DNA from: a bacterium
GTDB lineage: Bacteria > UBP14 > UBA6098 > JAFGQG01
NCBI GenBank assembly: GCA_016930435.1
Contig: JAFGGQ010000147.1
Coordinates: 1-11,281, forward strand
Length of the DNA: 11,281 nt
Reading direction: 5' to 3'
The position numbers were made by a program, and so were the translations under genes. The notes below the pieces were generated by a model. The model had not been told where the DNA came from, made no database searches, and saw only the letters and a program-made list of their open reading frames with translations. Shown piece by piece: positions 7,601 through 11,281 of the stretch (positions are counted from its first letter, which is position 1; every line of letters starts with the position of its first letter).

Positions 7601-9428
7601 GATGGTCTGTGTGGGATATTCCGGCGAAGGCACCCTGTCCGACGGCATCGATACGACCTTCTGCTTCTTCCTGGATACTGTCTCCGCAATTCAATGGAAC
7701 TGGATGCTATTCACCGATGTGGTATCCCTTACCGTGGAATCCGATTACAGCTATCCCTACCCGGGTACGGGAATCCATTATTATGCCCCGGGTACCGAAA
7801 TTACAGCATTTCTACCGGATACCCTGATAGATATGGGCGAAACCAGGGCTCTTTATGCCAATTGGGTGGGAACCGGTTCACCACCCGTTTACGGAGAGGA
7901 TACCACTTTCACCTTCACTATCGATGAGAATTCGGGAATTAACTGGGAATGGTACCTGCAGCATTACCTTGAAATTGATTTCACCGGTTGCGGAACCTTT
8001 ATACCGGCCCAAATAGGCGAAGGATGGTACGATCAGGGGACCGTGGTGGATATCTATTCTGATTCACTGACCGGCGCCGGTGATGAATGGTATGTTTTTT
8101 CTCACTGGAGTATCGACCCCTCCGGCGGAAGCCTTTCCGATACCTTCCATCACGAGTCCCAGATAGAGGTCGATACCGCTTACGATCTTACCGCCGAATA
8201 TGGCGTTGCGCTTGCCCTGATTGTTCGGAAAGCCCCCATTCATCATGCGGGTTACATCATGATTGATAGTGTTTATTATTTTGATTCCCCCGCGGAAACC
8301 CTGTGGGTCAGTCCGGGCACCTACCACCAGATTGAAGTGAGTACAGCTGATTCAACCGATACCACCCGCTATTACTTTTTAAACTGGATCGGTTTTGATG
8401 ATGAGCCCTCCATGATCGTCGGACCTATTGTAAGCGATACAATGTTTACGGCTTATTATCGCTCGGTTCACCATGTTCTTGTCCGAAAGGAGCCTTTTGA
8501 GGAATGCGGCTGGCTGGTGGTTGACCGTGATCACTGGATAGGTCCGGGGTCCGGTCAGCAGGAATACTGGTGGGAGGAGGGCAGTAACCATCTTATCGAG
8601 GCCTCCGAAACCGATTATTGCGGGGATTCCATTATCTATGAATTTACGGGCTGGAGTGATGGCGGAGAGTGGAGCCATTGGACCGGTTCGATAATGCGGC
8701 ATCGGGATTTCGTAGCCAGCTATACAACGCAATACCATTGCTGGGTGCGGAAGGAACCTCCGCATTACGGAGGGGAGCTGAGGATCGGGGACTCCGTCTG
8801 GTTAGACATTCCGGAAAAGGATTTCTGGGCATGGGAGGACTCTTCCTATTTCATCGGGGTCAGCGAGTTCGGCCTGGATAGGGATTTTCTCTATATCTTT
8901 TTAAACTGGAGTCACGGCGGACCCCTGGAGCATTTTACTCCGCCTATTGAAGCGCCTACTGTTTTCCAGGCTAATTATGAGGAACTCGAAGTAGTCGTGG
9001 AGGTTTGCATTGCCCCGAATGAATGGCATATAGATTCTATCGACCCGGGCGAGGAGCGCACCATGACCGAGTTCGAGGCTATACAGGTTGAGAATTGCGG
9101 TTCAATCCCGATAAGCCTGGGCTTAAGGGTAGAAGATAGCGGTCCCTACTGGATGCCCGGCTACCTTAATGGATACGATATTTATATTCTGAGGGCCCGG
9201 TTCGAAGAGGGAACCGCCCCACCGGCAGAATTTCATTCCACCATGGATTACCTGAAAGAGTATACCACATGGGCTACTGCAGATCTGCTGGGGCCAGTAG
9301 GGTATGACCTGGATGTCGGTGAAATTATTTTCCTATGGATGCAGTTCATTGCCCCAGTCGGCAGCCGGGTCTATATGGAAGAACAGGTTATTACCGTGGA
9401 AATGCGCCTTACCGTCTCCTTGCCCTGA
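1671..9428 (+). CDS. Giant secreted multidomain beta-repeat protein (2585 aa; PPC, Fn3-like and InlB/Flg_new-like modules)
   Basis: Probably exported: the N-terminus is a signal peptide (charged MSTKVK, hydrophobic core, likely cleavage near residues 22-23, A-F-G-Q). Residues about 55-310 resemble the region that precedes DNRLRE-type domains, with a 'YLNDQGQWQEVD' element early and 'FPLKIDP' (304-310) at its end. Residues 311-521 look like a carbohydrate-binding-like beta-sandwich. Two PPC-like domains follow, each opening with DGYE[TS]DNSC (from 522 and 659). Three Fn3-like domains start near 781, 865 and 959; the second and third carry Asp-rich TDC[DN] loops. Residues 1062-2440 are about 17 tandem beta modules. 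Residues 2441-2585 form a C-terminal beta domain. No catalytic motif, membrane anchor, LPXTG or type IX sorting signal is visible. A role as a surface or adhesion/matrix protein is inference; the ligand is unknown. The frame is open for 7758 bases without a frameshift. It probably shares a transcript with the UbiA gene 11 bases upstream. Confidence 0.85.
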   Translation: MSTKVKYFSVFLLLLLFTLAFGQLALKGNIDRSALDEQKGHNKSMQAYYQQLFQPQNEIVSMRDLMQKTYLAEDSSFVSKITLYPQHYLNDQGQWQEVDATLTAGGSGYAYSNATNTVQSFFPSQGGETVTIRHHASGLELGWNTRSISYTNSLGEQVLLSKSKPVFPQLISNRLYYKQIFPHVSEEYLPVDNGLRHEFTLAREALIGIQPPETFGPLHTLNVEFVLVNPSQLTLTPVEAGIEKLLEPSNEIIVSQGQENLFRLLPPFVQDAYGQKVAAKYVLEGNRLFIRIPLEWVMDPQRQFPLKIDPETTIYCNTFSGFVWRHWEEDFWGDCNDESHDYYSNMIMSGRGANNGIETNECAEVFGCDHSKDEDRGFAEFDISSINDIFDIVDVDLNFYVTEVCADPVGSYTTLYFYNMAYQPSTAGNSTRWNDAADGTQYASLTVDDPDDDVGWQMVDLGTSGNNDLETRLTANWFAVGFDNYFVSESNSYDDEVKLRGHYYSDYSYHPYLIIRYSYDADGYETDNSCSDYTTITVAASLQGQNHAVSPWWDESNWQYDYDYYRFYADCGRTFYFYSNNNYWASSYYTDTYGELLTDDCGTVLAYNDDGGGSLNFSLSWCCTAAGYYKFRVRGYSTSSFGPYRINYYYTSPVECNQDGYESDNSCETAIPISAGGNSPNHTINQEGADNDWFSFTVPYISNFSCYTDGSAGDTRMWLYRGSCPSPTQIAYNDNGGTSSFSRIDATCQPAGQYYIRVNGNGNVCSYTLYLSAFTDMRISTPSLSSPANGGRTFGNSVNFSWNVTSGATGYRLYVNGTNVYDGGNIVYNGYPTTDCNDYTWYVQAYNSCTSANSATYSFRENGRPSVPTMLSPSSGSRNTGNVVTLNWGTSTDCDGDTPSYYVYWGTAPPPSFYDNVSGNSVDITTVDCVTYYWSVQAYDGYETSSMASTWNVVENGRPSTPTLLVPADGDSLEPESHVLTWNPSTDCNSDPVTYTWFVDYEDPPAVPYFASGTTIETFTTPINLAPASGNWMYWRVFPSDGHESGFYSDTWEFFVMFPKSEVIVETDIAGGIVTVDGTDYFSPFTALWVIGSVHEIGVPSPQLVSGGVRYIYDSWSDGGTIIHDIVVPDVDITYTAYMLPQYWVTVTNSPLAAGDGQVKVDGVPETAPYMQWWTGGTSHSLGVYDSFTVGGTRYIWLNWSDGGARTHSVTPVAPTSYTANFQTQYYLSVENGGHGSVTGSGWYAAGSNPTFSSDTLADVAGGERFRFEGWSGYGTGSYTGDDNPATCVMNAPITEVAQWIHQYRFIVSNPDGYDNPFPSPGIYWIDSSMSVDGYCHYIDYDDHVYCVGYIGTGSLGFGSDTTFDFIINSPSTVEWQWAEMLPLFVSSEYGTPTPTGTTYYIPGSTVNASAPEMAYFGTDIRALCLGWTAEGSPPAAGDTNWFSFVIDETSSIEWLWQVQYRLVVNNPGGYDSPVPPAGEHWYDEGVEVSGYINLMDDTMYCIGYTATGVLTSAPGTTFTYINTGPATVTWNWSAYTAVTQLTVISEYPYCFPPPGLYYYSVGATVNAIVTPAIRIDPVNPGIRYVCLGYLGTGSAPDSGETNMVSFIIEEPSTLTWLWVMQYRFIVDNPEGVGDPNPEAGTHWYDEGAEVSGNVTSPAGSLYCLGYLGTGSLTDGFNTSFLFIIEEPSSITWLWGTARSPLVVYSDYGTPNPPVGLNYFGTGTDVFATSGPPDYLTPGERMLCVGWTGTGSVPPTGDEGTVEFTIEDSSTITWLWQLQYRLTVVSAHGTPSPGTGQHWYDEGAGVDGWVSLMVVEGSDTFWCSGYDGEGSLGDAGDTSFSFNINEPTTVEWLWVLSENAVVLDIFSAHGSPFPSRGRHYYLAGTLINAFVPSPSYEGDGVRWICTGWTATGSPPATGDSNHITFTLDDTSAITWNWRREFRFTVTSDYGAPDPAVGEHWYNPGTGICGWVNRMDGMMVCVGYSGEGTLSDGIDTTFCFFLDTVSAIQWNWMLFTDVVSLTVESDYSYPYPGTGIHYYAPGTEITAFLPDTLIDMGETRALYANWVGTGSPPVYGEDTTFTFTIDENSGINWEWYLQHYLEIDFTGCGTFIPAQIGEGWYDQGTVVDIYSDSLTGAGDEWYVFSHWSIDPSGGSLSDTFHHESQIEVDTAYDLTAEYGVALALIVRKAPIHHAGYIMIDSVYYFDSPAETLWVSPGTYHQIEVSTADSTDTTRYYFLNWIGFDDEPSMIVGPIVSDTMFTAYYRSVHHVLVRKEPFEECGWLVVDRDHWIGPGSGQQEYWWEEGSNHLIEASETDYCGDSIIYEFTGWSDGGEWSHWTGSIMRHRDFVASYTTQYHCWVRKEPPHYGGELRIGDSVWLDIPEKDFWAWEDSSYFIGVSEFGLDRDFLYIFLNWSHGGPLEHFTPPIEAPTVFQANYEELEVVVEVCIAPNEWHIDSIDPGEERTMTEFEAIQVENCGSIPISLGLRVEDSGPYWMPGYLNGYDIYILRARFEEGTAPPAEFHSTMDYLKEYTTWATADLLGPVGYDLDVGEIIFLWMQFIAPVGSRVYMEEQVITVEMRLTVSLP
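4854..8990 (+). repeat. Array of about 17 tandem ~80-residue beta modules within the giant protein
   Basis: Modules begin near residues 1062, 1143, 1226, 1304, 1384, 1461, 1541, 1623, 1702, 1780, 1863, 1941, 2018, 2098, 2182, 2268 and 2355. Most start with an alternating hydrophobic strand (YRLTV, YRFIV, HVLVRK), have a central aromatic-Gly segment (NWSDGG or CxGW), and end in a strand such as TAYYxxx or ITWLWQ. They resemble the bacterial InlB B-repeat/Flg_new-type repeat families. At protein level the copies are clearly related but divergent. DNA similarity is limited to short stretches, such as the one encoding H-W-Y-D-E-G, so the array is old rather than recently amplified. Confidence 0.8.
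5820..7961 (+). repeat. Higher-order two-module (A/B) repeat inside the array
   Basis: Within residues 1384-2097 two module types alternate. Type A (from 1384, 1541, 1702, 1863, 2018) has S-[ED/AH]-Y/H-G-[TS]-P, then YY, then CxGWTxxGSPP-like and GD/GE, and mostly ends in WLWQxQ. Type B (from 1461, 1623, 1780, 1941) starts YR or FR, has H-W-Y-[DN]-[EP]-G, then CxGYxGxGSL, and ends in W-[LN]-W plus a short linker. The module at 1304 is B-like. The A+B period is about 155-162 residues (about 480 bp). This implies duplication of a dimeric unit rather than of single modules. Confidence 0.72.
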
Positions 9429-9435
9429 GTTCGAT

Positions 9436-9463
9436 AAAGCCGAATGATCAGTACTCGAGCTTT
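9436..9463 (+). terminator. Weak hairpin just after the giant gene; possible terminator
   Basis: Eight bases after the TGA stop, AAAGCCGA (9436-9443) can pair with TCG-A-GCTTT (9455-9463) with one bulged A and an 11-base loop. It is followed only by CTTG, not by a proper T-run. The stem is short, so it is not a convincing intrinsic terminator, though it is the best candidate in the gap. Confidence 0.2.
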
Positions 9464-9481
9464 CTTGACGTTAGGCTTAAA

Positions 9482-9566
9482 CCCGAAAAATGCAGTTGAT
9501 AATGTTGAATATAAGTTAAATATTTGATGAACATCTATTTATGAGTATTACGAATTGTACAAAAAA
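9482..9566. repeat. 85-bp AT-rich intergenic repeat, copy 1
   Basis: Matches 11197-11281 in the same orientation at a constant offset of 1715 bases, with no gaps and six mismatches in 85 positions (at 9486, 9507, 9519, 9534, 9535 and 9559). Similarity starts abruptly at CCCG (9482). Its right end is unknown because copy 2 reaches the window edge. It is much AT-richer than the flanking genes and encodes no protein. It lies between the giant gene and the kinase gene, so it may be a duplicated promoter-like region or a small dispersed element. Confidence 0.9.
9524..9551 (+). promoter_or_regulatory. Possible sigma70-like promoter inside the repeat
   Basis: TTGATG (9524-9529), a 16-base spacer, then TATTAC (9546-9551). 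Both hexamers are unchanged in copy 2 (11239-11244 and 11261-11266), although two spacer bases differ. If real, it would give the kinase mRNA a leader of about 130 bases. In such AT-rich DNA a match of this quality can arise by chance. Confidence 0.22.
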
Positions 9567-9589
9567 ATGCAAATTTGATCCCGAAGTTG

Positions 9590-9601
9590 ATATTCGAATA
9601 T
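9590..9601. promoter_or_regulatory. 12-bp perfect palindrome upstream of the kinase gene; possible operator
   Basis: ATATTCGAATAT is a perfect inverted repeat about 85 bases upstream of the kinase start. A second, 10-bp palindrome, TGCAATTGCA, lies at 9636-9645. Either could bind a dimeric regulator, but no family-specific operator is recognised. Confidence 0.2.
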
Positions 9602-9670
9602 TCTGTTTTTCGATATTTCAGGCATTATAGTTAATTGCAATTGCATTAAACGGTTTAAAGGGTTGAGCAG

Positions 9671-9677
9671 AAAGAGG
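9671..9677 (+). promoter_or_regulatory. Shine-Dalgarno-like site of the kinase gene
   Basis: AAAGAGG ends 8 bases before the ATG at 9686. It supports that start, which is also the first possible one after the in-frame TAA at 9656-9658. Confidence 0.5.
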
Positions 9678-9685
9678 CTATCGCC

Positions 9686-11026
9686 ATGCAAAACAGGATA
9701 ACCAAGATACTCAAGCGAAACGGCCGCGTGGTTAATTTTGACCGGCAACGCATCACAAATGCCATATTTCAGGCTGCCCGTCAACTGGAGGGGGAGGATC
9801 TGAACCGCGCTGAATTCCTTTCCGACAAAGTGGTAGAGCGATTGAATCAGCTATATTCGGAGGTCTTTCCACCCAGTGTAGAGGAGATTCAGGATATTGT
9901 AATTGCCATCCTACGGGAGGAGGGCCATTCAAGCACCGCGGAAATCTATGAGCATTACCGGGAGGAACAGGCCAGGAAAAGGGAAAAAAAGGCGGTGAGG
10001 GTGATCACCGACGACAATATCCCCTACAAAATACTCTGGGAAGAGTATGTCTGGAATGTTGAACACAGCTGCGATACTGTGGAAAAAATCAACCAGTTGA
10101 TCCGGGGAAACCGATTCTGCTGGCTGGTTGAAGAGGTGGAAAAACTCTATAGCAAGAGGGTCGCCGAGGCTGTAAACCGGATACTGGCTGATCCGGGAAA
10201 AATAAGAATAATAATTGTAGCAGGCCCATCAAGTTCGGGGAAAACCACGACCACCCTCCGCATCAGCAAAAAACTTCTTGAAAAAGGGATCCGGTTTAAG
10301 AAAATCGAACTGGACAATTACTATAAGGACCTCTCCGACCAGCCCCGGGATGAGTTTGGAGATTACGATTTTGAGACCCCGGAAGCGCTTGATCTTGAGC
10401 TGGTCAACAGGCACTTCGATGAGCTCCTAAACGGGAAAACGGTTCAGGTGCCAATATTTGATTTCCAGAAGGGTGTCCGCAAAAAGCAAACAGTCCCCTT
10501 TACGCTGAATCCCAACGAGATGCTGCTTCTGGATAGCCTGCACGGCCTGTATGACCAGTTAACAGCGAACATTGATAAGGGCCTGAAATTCAAACTTTAT
10601 ATCGAAACCCTGAACCAGATCAAGGATGTGAACAATAATTTTATTCGCTGGTCCGACCTCAGAATGCTGCGGCGCAGCATTAGGGATAGCTGGAGCCGCA
10701 ACTATAATCCCTTCGAGACAGTAGGGCACTGGCATTATGTCAGACACAGTGAGATGCGCCATATAGTTCCGTTTATAGGAACCGTGGATTATATCTTCAA
10801 CGGTTCTCTGCAGTATGAATTGCCGGTTCTCAAAAAATATCTCTGGAAATATTACGGGGATATCGCCGAGCATTACAAGAAGACTCCCCGGAGATTTGAT
10901 GCTTTCATCCGGGCTCAACGGGTTCACGATCTGTTGGATTCAATCGAAGCTATTGAAGATGACGGTTGCATTCCCTCTGATTCCCTGATGCGCGAGTACA
11001 TCGGGGGTAGCAGTCTGGAATATTAA
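9686..11026 (+). CDS. ATP-cone/uridine kinase-family (PRK/URK) fusion protein
   Basis: A 446-residue soluble protein. Residues about 3-95 form an ATP-cone, the nucleotide-sensing fold of NrdR and ribonucleotide reductases (KRNGRVVNFD near the start, then V/I-EEIQD and H-S-S-T-A-E-I-Y). A helical linker leads to a P-loop kinase of the phosphoribulokinase/uridine kinase class. Visible kinase features are Walker A G180-PSSSG-K186-T187-T188, the L-D210-N-Y-Y-K-D acceptor-site segment, Y-D-F-E-T-P, D-L-R-M-L-R-R-S-I-R-D-S-W-S-R, and M-R-E-Y-I-G-G-S near the C-terminus. This set matches the long uridine kinases that usually carry N-terminal TGS and threonyl-tRNA-synthetase-like domains; here an ATP-cone stands in that place. 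Expected activity is phosphorylation of uridine or a related small molecule, possibly under ATP/dATP control. The substrate is not proven, and the usual Glu-Gly before H-G-L is D283-S284-L here. It probably forms its own transcript, downstream of the 85-bp repeat. Confidence 0.85.
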   Translation: MQNRITKILKRNGRVVNFDRQRITNAIFQAARQLEGEDLNRAEFLSDKVVERLNQLYSEVFPPSVEEIQDIVIAILREEGHSSTAEIYEHYREEQARKREKKAVRVITDDNIPYKILWEEYVWNVEHSCDTVEKINQLIRGNRFCWLVEEVEKLYSKRVAEAVNRILADPGKIRIIIVAGPSSSGKTTTTLRISKKLLEKGIRFKKIELDNYYKDLSDQPRDEFGDYDFETPEALDLELVNRHFDELLNGKTVQVPIFDFQKGVRKKQTVPFTLNPNEMLLLDSLHGLYDQLTANIDKGLKFKLYIETLNQIKDVNNNFIRWSDLRMLRRSIRDSWSRNYNPFETVGHWHYVRHSEMRHIVPFIGTVDYIFNGSLQYELPVLKKYLWKYYGDIAEHYKKTPRRFDAFIRAQRVHDLLDSIEAIEDDGCIPSDSLMREYIGGSSLEY

Positions 11027-11029
11027 AAC

Positions 11030-11224
11030 CTAATTTATCTCGATAATAGTTGTTGCTTTTTCAGGGCAAACCTGGTAGCATAGCGAGCATCCTGCACACC
11101 GCTCCTGGTCGATTACCGGGAAATTATCGAACAACTCAATATTCTGGAAGGCGATAATCTTATCTCCGAACCGATTTGAGCCGAAGGGGTTATGATCCCG
11201 TAAAATGCAGTTGATAATGTTCAA
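11030..11224 (-). pseudogene. 4Fe-4S ferredoxin-like fragment, 5'-truncated
   Basis: The minus-strand frame gives 64 residues ending in a clear 4Fe-4S cluster motif, C43-AG-C46-SL-C49-YQV-C53-P, preceded by F-P-V-I-D-Q-E-R. This is typical of ferredoxin-type domains that carry electrons. Only one cluster motif is present. The sole start at the 5' end is TTG (11222-11224), with an in-frame TAA just upstream (11228-11230) and no Shine-Dalgarno. The other in-frame TTG (11132-11134) also lacks one. The first nine codons come from the 85-bp repeat (11197 onward). I therefore read it as the 3' remnant of a longer iron-sulfur gene whose front was lost at the repeat junction. A functional small ferredoxin started from TTG is less likely but possible. 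It converges on the kinase gene with 3 bases between the stop codons. Confidence 0.5.
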
Positions 11225-11281
11225 TATAAGTTATATATTTGATGAACACGTATTTATGAGTATTACGAATTGTTCAAAAAA
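11197..11281. repeat. 85-bp AT-rich intergenic repeat, copy 2 (cut by window end)
   Basis: Direct-orientation copy of 9482-9566 with 79 of 85 bases identical and no gaps. It begins at CCCG (11197), where the ferredoxin-like reading frame enters it. It continues at least to the last base of the window, so its full length and the gene to its right are unknown. Confidence 0.9.

Noticed and set aside
4854-8990. CRISPR-like or recent DNA tandem repeat
   Set aside because: The periodicity is at protein level with unequal spacing and low nucleotide identity. There are no short identical repeats with unique spacers.
9502-9534. Nested stem-loop in the 85-bp repeat (ATGTT/AACAT with AATAT/ATATT inside)
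   Set aside because: The substitution in copy 2 at the position of 9534 breaks the outer stem without compensation, so conserved RNA structure is not supported.
9429-9685. tRNA, riboswitch or small protein gene in the gap before the kinase
   Set aside because: No cloverleaf, no recognisable riboswitch core, and no short frame with a ribosome-binding site were seen.

Overview
The window holds three intact plus-strand genes, one broken minus-strand gene, and an AT-rich 85-bp intergenic sequence present twice. No rRNA, tRNA, CRISPR array, transposase or phage gene is visible. The coding sequence has balanced to slightly high GC, and the gaps are clearly AT-richer. The very large secreted multidomain beta-repeat protein resembles those of uncultured candidate-phylum bacteria (WOR-3, TA06, Edwardsbacteria and relatives near the FCB group). 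Its N-terminal region ends in an IDP motif, and it carries PPC, Fn3-like and WSDGG-type repeat domains. No type IX sorting signal is visible at its C-terminus. The taxonomic guess is inference with low confidence. The genes look bacterial, with Shine-Dalgarno-type sites before the second and third genes.

Layout. At 100-1659 lies a membrane-embedded UbiA-family prenyltransferase with an unusual extra N-terminal membrane half. Eleven bases later, with a Shine-Dalgarno sequence overlapping the UbiA stop codon, begins a 2585-residue secreted protein (1671-9428). Its domain order is signal peptide, N-terminal beta region, a carbohydrate-binding-like beta-sandwich, two PPC domains, three Fn3-like domains, about 17 tandem beta modules of roughly 80 residues, and a C-terminal beta domain. 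A 257-base AT-rich gap (9429-9685) follows and carries the first copy of the 85-bp repeat. At 9686-11026 is a uridine kinase/phosphoribulokinase-family protein fused to an N-terminal ATP-cone. Converging on it, 3 bases from its stop, is a short minus-strand ferredoxin-like open frame (11030-11224). This frame has no good start codon, and its 5' end runs into the second copy of the repeat (11197-11281), which reaches the window edge.

How the genes relate. The UbiA gene and the giant gene are probably co-transcribed, but no biochemical link is evident. The kinase is probably a separate unit. The most notable points are: (i) a two-module (A/B) higher-order repeat in the giant protein, with a regularly spaced cysteine in nine successive modules; (ii) the ATP-cone/uridine-kinase fusion; and (iii) the 85-bp direct repeat that brackets the kinase and abuts the truncated ferredoxin gene. 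No complete novel defence or mobile system can be demonstrated here.
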